A stretch of DNA of 64,000 nt from Bacteriovorax sp037444575 (GTDB taxonomy: Bacteria > Bdellovibrionota > Bacteriovoracia > Bacteriovoracales > Bacteriovoracaceae), in NCBI GenBank assembly GCA_037444575.1, contig JBBIME010000005.1, forward strand, positions 1 to 64,000, in the 5' to 3' direction. This document shows positions 42,240-50,273 of the stretch, one piece after another. A program made the translations under genes and the position numbers. The number at the start of each line of letters is the position of its first letter. The stretch's first letter is position 1. The notes under the pieces are model-generated. The model was not told the DNA's origin, made no database searches, and saw nothing but the letters and a program-made list of their open reading frames with translations.

Positions 42240-42975
42240 GCTTAAAATCTTTCTTTATTATTTTTACGATTATTGCTGCAAAAAAGATCGCTATTGAAAT
42301 TAATTGTGATGTCGACAATGAAAGCCAGAATATCCCTCGAATCTCATCCCCTCTAAAAAATTCGACGATAAAACGAATGATCGAATAATAAAGAAGATAG
42401 TTTGTGACGGCGTAGAGATTGCCTTTTCTATGCTCAATCCACTTAAGACTAAAGTATCCTAGAGCAAAAAGCGCAAACGCTTCATAGAGCTGAACTGGAT
42501 GCCGATAAACACCATCCATAAAAACCTTCCACGGAAGATCACATTGAGAGCCAAAACAACACCCCGTTAAAAAACAGCCCATTCGTCCAATGGCATGTCC
42601 GAAAATTAACCCGGGAACCAGCAGATAGCTTTTTTCGAAATCAAACTTTTTAAATCCCAACGAGTAAATTAAGTAGAAGATCAGTCCAAAGATTAATCCG
42701 CCATAAAAAACAAAGCCTCCACCTAACCAAAAATAGTCAGCGTAAAGGTATTGATAAATTTTGTGTTTTGATGAAAAAAGGAGAAAAAAAAGTTTGGCCC
42801 CAAGCCAAGCAAAGACAAAGACACCAATGAATAATTTAAGTAACTTTGAGGTATCCTCTTTATTTTTTTCAAATAAATATTGGGTTAGGTAATATCCTAC
42901 TCCCCACGCCAATCCCATAAATAGCGGATACGCGTAGAGAGTAAAGATTGAGGATTTAAACAGTACCGGAAACAC
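42226..42975 (-). CDS. lgt: Prolipoprotein diacylglyceryl transferase family protein (Lgt-like)
   Basis: About 249 residues with seven membrane helices. Lgt-like features are the opening FPVLFKSSIFTLYAYPLFMG and the central GHAIGRMGCFLTGCCFG, with HPVQLYEAF after it. The classical Lgt signature has Asn and Glu where this protein has Cys (GCFLTGCC), a variant seen in a divergent Lgt-like subgroup. The GTG at 42975 gives the best N-terminus but overlaps lspA by 20 bases; an ATG at 43014 gives a 262-residue form. Being next to lspA strongly suggests lipoprotein maturation. Confidence 0.75.
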   Translation of the reverse strand: MFPVLFKSSIFTLYAYPLFMGLAWGVGYYLTQYLFEKNKEDTSKLLKLFIGVFVFAWLGAKLFFLLFSSKHKIYQYLYADYFWLGGGFVFYGGLIFGLIFYLIYSLGFKKFDFEKSYLLVPGLIFGHAIGRMGCFLTGCCFGSQCDLPWKVFMDGVYRHPVQLYEAFALFALGYFSLKWIEHRKGNLYAVTNYLLYYSIIRFIVEFFRGDEIRGIFWLSLSTSQLISIAIFFAAIIVKIIKKDFKPTRP

Positions 42976-43459
42976 TGTCTTCTTTCTTCTTGCTAAAAAA
43001 TAACAGTTCAACAATTAAAATGATGGCAGCGATGGTGATGGAACTATCAGCAATATTAAAAGCAGCAAAATGATGTGTTCCAATGAAAAAATCAAAAAAA
43101 TCGACGACGTAGTTCATACTAAAGCGATCTATCAGATTTCCAACTGCTCCTGCAAAAATCAAACTATAAGATAAGCAATGAAAGAAGTTTTTGTTTCTTG
43201 ATTGCCAGATCAAATATAAAAGCCAAATGCATGCGACAACCGGTAAGGCAAAAAACAAAGGGGTTCTAATGTAGTCAGGAGCGTAAGCAAGCATTCCAAA
43301 AGCTGCACCAGGATTGCGAACGTAAGTAAGATGAAACAAATCAGGTATCACCGGAACAGATTCACCAAGAGTAAACTTTTGCTGAACTATGCCTTTTGTA
43401 ATTTGATCAGAAATAATTATCGTTGCAATTACAACGCTCATTTTAAAAATTCTATTCAT
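42956..43459 (-). CDS. lspA: Lipoprotein signal peptidase II
   Basis: Aspartyl protease of the inner membrane that removes lipoprotein signal peptides. It is 167 residues with four membrane helices. The catalytic Asp residues lie in GAVGNLIDR and FNIADSSI; the upstream YVRNPGAAFG is the conserved first box. It starts 5 bases after the response-regulator gene and overlaps the lgt-like gene, so it belongs to the same transcription unit as the two-component system. Confidence 0.95.
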   Translation of the reverse strand: MNRIFKMSVVIATIIISDQITKGIVQQKFTLGESVPVIPDLFHLTYVRNPGAAFGMLAYAPDYIRTPLFFALPVVACIWLLYLIWQSRNKNFFHCLSYSLIFAGAVGNLIDRFSMNYVVDFFDFFIGTHHFAAFNIADSSITIAAIILIVELLFFSKKKEDSVSGTV

Positions 43460-43464
43460 GTTTC

Positions 43465-44961
43465 TTAGCCGTTTACGTAATCTTTTGCATTAATTTCGTA
43501 CTTTTCAATCTTACGAAGCAATGTCTTCTTTGGAATATTTGCCTTCAGAGCCGTTTGATTAATTTTCCCACGGTTTTGTCTTAAGGCCCAAACAATAAAT
43601 TCTTTTTCAAAGAGATCTTTGGCAATCTGGAAATCCATAACCATTTCTTTTGAATTTAGAACATTGTTAAATGAGAATCCTTCTAGTGCGCGAGTTTCTT
43701 CATCGCTCTTCATATCGAGAATTGAGTCTTGAATTCCCTCAACATCAATCATCAAATCTGCACTCTCTTCAGGCTCTGGAACTTTCGTTGCTGAAGTCAG
43801 TTTTAAGCTCGAAGGAAGAGATGGCGGTTGAATCATGTCAGAAGATTCAATAATGAATGCGTGTTCAATTACGTTTCGAAGTTCACGAATATTTCCAGGC
43901 CATGAATAATTCACTAAAAGATTGTTAGCATCATCACTCACGCCCTTAATATTGAGCCCGTGAACATTGTTAAAATATTTAATATAGTAATCCACAAGAT
44001 GTGGGATATCGCTTTTTCTCTCACGAAGAGGTGGCAAATAAACGGGAAGAACATTTAATCGATAAAACAAGTCTTCGCGAAACGATCCATCTTTAATCAT
44101 TTGCTCAAATGGCTTGTGTGAAGCCGCTATCACGCGCACATCAACTTTAATATCTCGATTGGAACCAATCGGTGTAAAAGTTTTTTCTTGAAGAACGCGC
44201 AAGAGCTTAACTTGCATCGTAGGGCTAATATCTCCAATTTCATCCAGGAAAAGTGTTCCGCCATCAGCGTACTGAAATTTACCAAGCTTTCTCTCACTTG
44301 CTCCGGTAAATGCTCCCTTTTCATGCCCAAAAAGTTCCGACTCAATTAAATTCTCAGGAACAGCTGCTAAGTTTATTGTAACAAACTTGGCATCTTTTCT
44401 CGGGCCATTGTAGTGAATTGCGCGAGCAACAAGTTCTTTCCCTGTACCAGATTCTCCGCGAATCAATACCGGTGTATTAACTTTAGCCAGCTTATCTATT
44501 ACGTTGAAAACTTTTTGCATAACATGTGATTCACCAACGAATTGGTCATCACCGCCAAGAGAAAGTCTTGGACTAGAAAAGAGTGAAGTCTCAACAAGTG
44601 AGCGGGCCTTAAGAGCGCGCTTAATAAGAGCAACTAAGTTTTCACTGGAAATTGGTTTTTCAAGGTAATTGTAGGCGCCTTCTTTAACAACTTTTACAGC
44701 GTCACTAACATTTGAATATGCTGTTAAAATAATAACTATGACTGATGGATCAACTTTTTTAATTTCCGTTAAGGCAGCAATCCCGTCCATCTCTGGCATG
44801 TTAACATCCATAACAACCAGATCATATTTTTCTTTGTAGACAGCATGTAATGCTTCTTTTCCATTGTTGGCCACATCGACCAAAAAACTATGATAGAGCA
44901 AAGCCTCTTTAACAGAGTTTTGTAAAACCTTATCATCGTCTACGACAAGCACTCGATGCAT
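43465..44961 (-). CDS. NtrC-family sigma-54-dependent response regulator
   Basis: 498 residues. The receiver domain has Asp52 in VVMDVNMPEMDG. The AAA+ domain (about 140-375) shows GESGTGKELVARAIH (Walker A), GAFTGA (sigma-54 contact) and GTLFLDEIG (Walker B). A linker is followed by a C-terminal Fis-type helix-turn-helix (INQTALKANIPKKTLLRKIE). It activates sigma-54 promoters after phosphorylation, most likely by the histidine kinase encoded directly upstream (38-base gap). Target genes cannot be told from the window. Confidence 0.95.
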   Translation of the reverse strand: MHRVLVVDDDKVLQNSVKEALLYHSFLVDVANNGKEALHAVYKEKYDLVVMDVNMPEMDGIAALTEIKKVDPSVIVIILTAYSNVSDAVKVVKEGAYNYLEKPISSENLVALIKRALKARSLVETSLFSSPRLSLGGDDQFVGESHVMQKVFNVIDKLAKVNTPVLIRGESGTGKELVARAIHYNGPRKDAKFVTINLAAVPENLIESELFGHEKGAFTGASERKLGKFQYADGGTLFLDEIGDISPTMQVKLLRVLQEKTFTPIGSNRDIKVDVRVIAASHKPFEQMIKDGSFREDLFYRLNVLPVYLPPLRERKSDIPHLVDYYIKYFNNVHGLNIKGVSDDANNLLVNYSWPGNIRELRNVIEHAFIIESSDMIQPPSLPSSLKLTSATKVPEPEESADLMIDVEGIQDSILDMKSDEETRALEGFSFNNVLNSKEMVMDFQIAKDLFEKEFIVWALRQNRGKINQTALKANIPKKTLLRKIEKYEINAKDYVNG

Positions 44962-44999
44962 ATAAATCTCCTAGCACTATTGCTACTTCTAGTTTACTA

Positions 45000-46874
45000 C
45001 TACTGGTTAACTAATTTCACTAAGAATTTTGTCTCTTTACTCACCGTTGACTCCACAGAGATAGTTCCACCGTGCAATTCGACAAAATACTTAACAAGAT
45101 AGAGGCCTAGGCCCGTCCCTTTTATTGAATGACTTGCATCATTCTTTATCCGATAAAACTTCTCAAAGATATTTGAGAGCTCTTCTGGTGGAATACCCGC
45201 TCCATTGTCCTTGATTTCTATATAAACCCACTTCTCATCATCCCAGGTTTTGATTTCGACAGTAGAACCTGCTCCGGAATATTTTATCGAGTTTTCCACA
45301 AGATTTGAGATAACTCTGGTGATCAGGGTCACGTCGATCTGTATTGGGTACAGAGGTGCAAGATCTTTTTTTAATGTAACGCCCTTTTGAGATGAACTAA
45401 AGGACAATTCTTTGGCAACAGACTCAATTACGCTGTTAACATCCTTTGAAACTTTATTAAGTCCAAAATTGCTCGACTCTATTTTGGTTAAATCAAGAAT
45501 GCTTGAAATAAATTTGTTCAATTCTTTAGTGGAGTCAATGATCAATTGAGACTTTTCGCGAATCTCAGGATTCGTCGCATTTTGATGATAGAGATTGTCT
45601 GCAACCCCTGCAATTTTAGCTACGGGTGTTTTTAAGTCGTGGCTCATAAGAGAAAGAAAGTTTTGCTTTAACTTCTCTACCTTCTTTAGAAGTTTTGCCT
45701 CTTCCTGGATAGCAAATCGGCGCTGGTACTCCCCAATTGCTCTAAAAGGAATCCAAATGTAATACACCACAAACACTGTCACAACTAAATGGGCCGTATA
45801 AAGCCAGAAGCCCATTAAAACAAAAAGGAGATAAGAGAAAAACAAAATTGAAACGAGCATTAAGATCGTTATGATCAAGCCGTCTTTTGGTTTTAAACGA
45901 GAAATGAGAATGGAGAGAATTATCCCAAGAACGAAGGCCAAAACATTTGAAACCACCCTTGGAATCATTTTTATCGTTTTATTTTGAATCAAGGAATCAA
46001 TGATACTTGCGTGAACAATCAGTTTGGGCGCTTTATATTCTTCTTGATTAAAGGGTGTCAGATAAAAATTATCTCTCTGGGATATATAATTGGGACCAAT
46101 TAAGACAATTTTATCTTTAAAAATTTCTGGTGAAAAATTCCCTACCAGGACACGGTGAAAAGGAATTGTTTTATATTTAAATTCACTATAGACTGGAGAA
46201 CTTGGATATCTAAAAAGGACAAAGTTTGCATCAGCCTCATCATTATAGTAAGCACCAAGAACATCCTGAACATTAATAGTATTTTTACCAATCATCCTTC
46301 GATATTGATTGGCAGTTAGAAGGTGAAATGACTCTTCTCCTGAAACATTAAATATCGCTCGTCTAACAACATCGTCTTTAGCAAAGATGTTGTTGTCTAT
46401 ATTTAGTTGCGCCAAGGAATAATTAAAGTCACGCAACTCTTCAGGAGGAAGAATTTCGCCGATCGTCTCATCCAACTCAGTTGCAAAATCAACTTTGCCA
46501 CCTTCAGAGTTAAACTGCTTTAAATTCTTTTTAAATTCATTAAAATAAAGCCGATCATCACTTGAGATTTCTGGCATACGTGAGAAATAATCAATAATTT
46601 TAGGCTTTGCTGAGAGCAATTTTTGAAGAAATCTCGAATGGGTGGCATATGTATACGGATAAGTATCCCCAAGGTAATCATCACTTTCTTCATCCATTGT
46701 CACAATGACAATTTCTTTAGTTGGCTTAATCCCAAAATCCAGACGGACTCTTAAGTCATAAAAAATGCTTTCTAAAGATGCTAGAGGATATTGAAAAAGT
46801 ATAGTTACGAAAATCAACGTAAAAAAAAGTGGATAGTAATCAGAGAGATCAATTTTAAATTTTTTTAATTTCAT
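45000..46874 (-). CDS. CHASE2-domain sensor histidine kinase
   Basis: 624 residues. One N-terminal membrane helix, an extracytoplasmic CHASE2 sensor (about 35-300, with KEIVIVTMDEESDDYLG and FKDKIVLIGPNYISQRDNF), three further membrane helices (about 305-375), then the kinase: dimerisation box with His412 in SHDLKTPVAK and an ATPase domain with LVENSIKYS (N box), DNGAGIP (G1) and GTGLGLYLVK (G2). It partners the NtrC-type regulator downstream and overlaps the upstream M48-like gene by 4 bases. CHASE2 ligands are generally unknown. Confidence 0.93.
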   Translation of the reverse strand: MKLKKFKIDLSDYYPLFFTLIFVTILFQYPLASLESIFYDLRVRLDFGIKPTKEIVIVTMDEESDDYLGDTYPYTYATHSRFLQKLLSAKPKIIDYFSRMPEISSDDRLYFNEFKKNLKQFNSEGGKVDFATELDETIGEILPPEELRDFNYSLAQLNIDNNIFAKDDVVRRAIFNVSGEESFHLLTANQYRRMIGKNTINVQDVLGAYYNDEADANFVLFRYPSSPVYSEFKYKTIPFHRVLVGNFSPEIFKDKIVLIGPNYISQRDNFYLTPFNQEEYKAPKLIVHASIIDSLIQNKTIKMIPRVVSNVLAFVLGIILSILISRLKPKDGLIITILMLVSILFFSYLLFVLMGFWLYTAHLVVTVFVVYYIWIPFRAIGEYQRRFAIQEEAKLLKKVEKLKQNFLSLMSHDLKTPVAKIAGVADNLYHQNATNPEIREKSQLIIDSTKELNKFISSILDLTKIESSNFGLNKVSKDVNSVIESVAKELSFSSSQKGVTLKKDLAPLYPIQIDVTLITRVISNLVENSIKYSGAGSTVEIKTWDDEKWVYIEIKDNGAGIPPEELSNIFEKFYRIKNDASHSIKGTGLGLYLVKYFVELHGGTISVESTVSKETKFLVKLVNQ

Positions 46875-47659
46875 TTAAGCGCTTTCACTCTCGTATCGAT
46901 ACTCACGTTATCAATGAGGAGATAACCTAAAACATCACTAGTCTGATTTTTCACATGATTGAGTTCATTCATTACTAATCCACCAATGCTTGGTTCGTTA
47001 CAAGCAGGTAGATGATTCACTTTAAACAGGGCTGAAATATAAGCTTTTTTTAATCCTTCTTGCTTTCCAACCTCCTGATCAAATTTTAAAACTGCTGCCT
47101 CTACTTCATAGAGTTTAGCTTTTAAAAAATAGGCTGGATAAAGGAAAACATTTAGCACTCTAGAAAATGACTCTCTCTTGATTAATGATCTAACCAGGTA
47201 AATTGGAGAATATAGAATGAGAAAAATTAGACTTGCAATTGTTCTATGCTTTACCTCATTAGTTCTCAACTTTAATAAAGAGGCATAGATTAAACTATTA
47301 AGTTCATTTCTAGAAAAAGTTCTATAGATGTTTTTCCCAATAATTAAGGCAGGTTTTCCATAATAAGAGTTGGCATAATAGACGTTGTTGATAAATACAT
47401 TTGACCAGTAAACTTTTACTTCTGGAATTTCACAGTGGCAGCAAAAATTTTTCACCTGATTGATCAAAATTTCATTATCTGTCACGTAACGGGCCTTAGC
47501 AAAGATGAGAATTAATTTTTCTCCCCAGATGGAAAGAAATATAAAAATGAAAAGGGCCACAATTATTCCGACCAAAAATCCCCAATGCAAATTGAATAAC
47601 AAACCAACCAAACCGAAGGTCATGAAAAAGATAAAAAAAAGAAGAAATAAATATCTCAA
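46871..47659 (-). CDS. Membrane protein with an M48-peptidase-like domain that has lost its HExxH
   Basis: 262 residues. Two N-terminal membrane helices (about 3-22 and 27-48) are followed by a segment patterned like HtpX/M48 peptidases: PALIIGKNIYRTFSRNELNS, where M48 enzymes have the strand before the zinc helix. The next residues, which should read A-HExxH, are YASLLK (125-130), so both zinc histidines and the catalytic Glu are missing. A later EVEAAVLKFDQEVG resembles the third-ligand region. A second hydrophobic region lies at about 140-180. It is probably a non-catalytic partner of the kinase, whose gene it overlaps by 4 bases. Confidence 0.6.
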   Translation of the reverse strand: MRYLFLLFFIFFMTFGLVGLLFNLHWGFLVGIIVALFIFIFLSIWGEKLILIFAKARYVTDNEILINQVKNFCCHCEIPEVKVYWSNVFINNVYYANSYYGKPALIIGKNIYRTFSRNELNSLIYASLLKLRTNEVKHRTIASLIFLILYSPIYLVRSLIKRESFSRVLNVFLYPAYFLKAKLYEVEAAVLKFDQEVGKQEGLKKAYISALFKVNHLPACNEPSIGGLVMNELNHVKNQTSDVLGYLLIDNVSIDTRVKALK

Positions 47660-47901
47660 GCGGTAAATAAAATTCCTCCAATACTTAAGTAAAGACTGTC
47701 ATTATTACATTGGTCTTCATAAATTATAGACAATAATCCTGTCCAGAGCTATAAGGCATAGAGTGCTTTTTGCAGATCAAACGGGAAAATGACCCCCGCC
47801 ACAACCACTTGAAATAATAGGGGTTTTCACGGCGCGGCTCTCATGTTTCGGGGATCTGTGGTAACAATGTGTTTGCATTATCATTCACGGGGGAGCTTTA
47901 T
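47660..47901 (+). other. Unusually long, GC-richer leader region upstream of the endonuclease IV-like gene
   Basis: 242 bases without a gene between divergent starts. The plus-strand half near the gene has runs of C and G that can pair (GACCCC near 47786 with GGGGTTTTC near 47820) and ends in a strong GGGGGAG ribosome binding site at 47889-47895. No known riboswitch class is recognised. It may simply hold two promoters. Confidence 0.3.
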
Positions 47902-48738
47902 ATGAAATTTGAACGTCTATTGTTTGGGACAGCTGGTGTTCCGAATTCTACTCCAAAGAAAAATAATCCTATTGAAGGTGTTAAACAAGTGCACGCACTT
48001 GGTTTAGATTGTATGCAACTTGAATTCGCTCACGGTGTTCGTATGAAAGAAGAAGTGTCTTCTGGTCTTAGAAAGGCTTCATATGAATTAGGAATTCCAC
48101 TAACATCACATGGCCCTTACTACATTAACTTAAACGCTCGTGAACAAGATAAAATCGATTCATCTGTTGAACGCATTATTCAAACAGCTAAGATCTCTGA
48201 TCTCTGCGGAGCAGAGTCTATGACTTTCCATGCTGCTTTCTATATGAAAGATTCTCCTTATGATGTTTTCGATCTCGTTCAAAAATCTTTGAGTGTTATC
48301 GAAGAAAGACTTAATCGCCTTGATATTCAAATTGAACTTCGCCCAGAACTTACAGGAAAAACTTCTCAATTTGGATCTCTTGAAGAACTAATTGATTTAA
48401 CAAAATCTGTTTCTTCTTGTTCTCCATGTATGGACTTCTCTCATCTGTTTGCTCGTACTAACGAGTACAATACATATGAAGAGTTCTGTACTGTTTTAGG
48501 TAAACTAAAAGAAGAACTAGATCCAAACGCTCTTCAAAATATGCACATTCATATTTCAGGAATCAGTTCAAACTCTAAGGGAGATTTAAAACATCTTAAC
48601 CTTGAAGATTCTGATTTTAACTGGCGTGATCTTCTTCGTGCTCTTAAAGAATTTGATTGCCGTGGTTACGTGATTTGCAACAGCCCAAATCTTGAAAAAG
48701 ATGCAAAGATGATGAAAGACTTTTACGCGACTTTATAA
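47902..48738 (+). CDS. Endonuclease IV-like TIM-barrel protein
   Basis: 278 residues of the AP endonuclease 2/xylose isomerase-like superfamily, closest to the archaeal-type endonuclease IV group. Metal-site residues are visible: SHGPYYINL, MTFHAAFY, IELRPELTGKTSQFGS (Glu), CMDFSHLFAR (Asp, His) and NMHIHISGI. The C-terminal motif that usually reads ESPNLEKDA is here NSPNLEKDA: the metal-ligand Glu is Asn260. Function as a DNA-repair nuclease is therefore uncertain. The start at 47902 has a GGGGGAG site; an upstream in-frame ATG codon lacks one. Confidence 0.75.
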   Translation: MKFERLLFGTAGVPNSTPKKNNPIEGVKQVHALGLDCMQLEFAHGVRMKEEVSSGLRKASYELGIPLTSHGPYYINLNAREQDKIDSSVERIIQTAKISDLCGAESMTFHAAFYMKDSPYDVFDLVQKSLSVIEERLNRLDIQIELRPELTGKTSQFGSLEELIDLTKSVSSCSPCMDFSHLFARTNEYNTYEEFCTVLGKLKEELDPNALQNMHIHISGISSNSKGDLKHLNLEDSDFNWRDLLRALKEFDCRGYVICNSPNLEKDAKMMKDFYATL

Positions 48739-48742
48739 GAAA

Positions 48743-48777
48743 CAAAAAATGTGCGGTCTAAAATAATTTAGGCCGCA
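48743..48777 (-). terminator. Intrinsic terminator of the unknown gene ending at 48768
   Basis: Stem TGCGG-C-CTAAA/TTTAG-A-CCGCA (48752-48777, one G-U pair) with a four-base loop, followed on the minus strand by a T run (48744-48749). The stem includes the last codons of the gene. Confidence 0.7.
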
Positions 48778-49271
48778 GCTTTCTCGATAGTTCCAGCCTT
48801 TTTCTTTTCATAATATGCCCGCATCCACGTTACATGATCATGAGCACTCTCTTCTGAAAGAAATACCAATTGAATATCTCGATCTTCTTTTATCAAGGCA
48901 ATGTTTTGGAAATTGCCGTTCAATTCAGAAAAAATATCGAGTAGAGAATCCTGATCTAGAGATTGATCAACGTAAATCAAATCAGCACTTTTTATCTCTT
49001 TGAAGATCGACCAATTTGAAGGGAAATCCAAGACTGCCTGCTTAAAATATAAACGATAGCACCCTGAATTATTTTGATAAGAAATCTGTTGATGAGTCAG
49101 ATGCTGCTGATTTAAATAATCAGCAATAGAAATATAATCAACCTCATTTGAGCGTTTCTCAAAGTAGTTTCTTAGGTCAAGAAAACTATTGGGCTGATCC
49201 TTTTCTAAGGATTCTGTGCATGTTTCTTCAATCAGTTTGGACAGGAGTGTGTCTTCATCATTCTTCATCAT
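48768..49271 (-). CDS. Unknown soluble protein
   Basis: 167 residues from the ATG at 49271 (173 from a TTG at 49289). Acidic, mixed alpha/beta, with no signal peptide, membrane segment or recognised family; an Ala-rich tail ends EKAAA. The central part (FPSNWSIFKEIKSADLIYVD, then NIALIKEDRDIQLVFLS) has a receiver-like alternation of strands and helices, but this is only an impression. There is no clear ribosome binding site. A CCGATAA sequence just upstream resembles a sigma-28 -10 box but lacks a -35 partner. Confidence 0.6.
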   Translation of the reverse strand: MMKNDEDTLLSKLIEETCTESLEKDQPNSFLDLRNYFEKRSNEVDYISIADYLNQQHLTHQQISYQNNSGCYRLYFKQAVLDFPSNWSIFKEIKSADLIYVDQSLDQDSLLDIFSELNGNFQNIALIKEDRDIQLVFLSEESAHDHVTWMRAYYEKKKAGTIEKAAA

Positions 49272-49309
49272 GCGAGGCTTATCGGACAAAGACGTTTTTT
49301 AATTGAGGC

Positions 49310-50026
49310 TTAGCTTACTATTCCTCTTTCTAGGCAAACTTTATATAATTCTGACCAAGATACTCGGGCGTCTGGTGATCTTTCGAAAACAAGGCCAATT
49401 CCCCTGTCATAGGAAGACACTAGCAAGGCCTGATGGCGAAAACGAACTCCTTCGTAATTGGAATCCAAAAAATATTTTTTAGCAGGATCTAGTTCGATAC
49501 TATGCTGCTCAGGCAATAATAAGAAGCAACTTTCCTCATCAATGTTAGTAATGTGCACAGGCTGAGCGTCTTCTCCATTTTCATTGAGGCCAATGCTTGC
49601 CTTCAGATTAAATCGAGATTCTTTTTCCAAATCATATTTTGAAAAGAGAGGGTTAAAAGCAGCTAGCTCTACCTCTAATTCCCAACTAACAAAGAAATAA
49701 AAAGCAAATACCAAATAAATAAAATCTAACACCAAGGTTAGCTTATTGAAGCTTCCAGAAAGAAGAATAAAGCTTTTGCCGACAATAATTATCAAACATA
49801 TTAGAAGCATTATTTGAGAATATTTTTTTATTTTAACGATCATGTATCCTGCAATCGCAGTCAGGAATATGATAATGAAATGATCAACAAAGAATGATCT
49901 GATGGCAATAGTCGAAAAAAGCGAATTGCCTCGGGCAAGAGAAGCGATGGCGTGTAAATAAACCAATGAGAGAGTCAAAAATAATATTAGGTTTCTATGT
50001 CCATAATTTCGTTTGAGGATTTTCAT
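49310..50026 (-). CDS. Four-helix membrane protein with a PilZ-like cytoplasmic domain
   Basis: 238 residues. Four hydrophobic segments (about 12-30, 45-65, 70-90 and 97-115) are followed by a soluble C-terminal domain (about 135-230). That domain has a PilZ-like outline: RFNLKASIG, then HITNIDEESCFLLLP, and RGIGLVFE. The RxxxR and D/NxSxxG residues that bind cyclic-di-GMP are not intact, so ligand binding is doubtful. It precedes the 167-residue gene with a 38-base gap. Confidence 0.5.
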   Translation of the reverse strand: MKILKRNYGHRNLILFLTLSLVYLHAIASLARGNSLFSTIAIRSFFVDHFIIIFLTAIAGYMIVKIKKYSQIMLLICLIIIVGKSFILLSGSFNKLTLVLDFIYLVFAFYFFVSWELEVELAAFNPLFSKYDLEKESRFNLKASIGLNENGEDAQPVHITNIDEESCFLLLPEQHSIELDPAKKYFLDSNYEGVRFRHQALLVSSYDRGIGLVFERSPDARVSWSELYKVCLERGIVS

Positions 50027-50069
50027 GCCTATATACTCAAGATGCCCAATGCTTTGTTACTATTAATTA

Positions 50070-50273
50070 ATGATACCATACTTAGAAATTAACACACTTT
50101 GTATTTCCTGCGACAACTGCAAATTAATTTGCCCAGAGAATGCGGTATTAAAAAGTGGATCCAACTATATAATCGAAACATGGTCATGCACTCTATGCAA
50201 TGCTTGCATTGAAGTGTGTCCCGTCGATTGCATCAAGCTTATCACGGAAGATTCTAAGAAAAAAATATTTTAA
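50070..50273 (+). CDS. Small 2[4Fe-4S] ferredoxin
   Basis: 67 residues with two canonical cluster motifs, CISCDNCKLICP and CTLCNACIEVCP. Low-potential electron carrier. It stands alone between divergent and convergent neighbours, with no visible ribosome binding site and a 4-base convergent overlap with the nucleotidyltransferase gene. Second ferredoxin in the window, distinct from the 139-residue one at 41820. Confidence 0.9.
   Translation: MIPYLEINTLCISCDNCKLICPENAVLKSGSNYIIETWSCTLCNACIEVCPVDCIKLITEDSKKKIF

Noticed and set aside
49279..49286. TCCGATAA resembling a second sigma-28 -10 box before the 48768-49271 gene
   Set aside because: No TAAA-type -35 element at the required 11-base spacing; may be chance.
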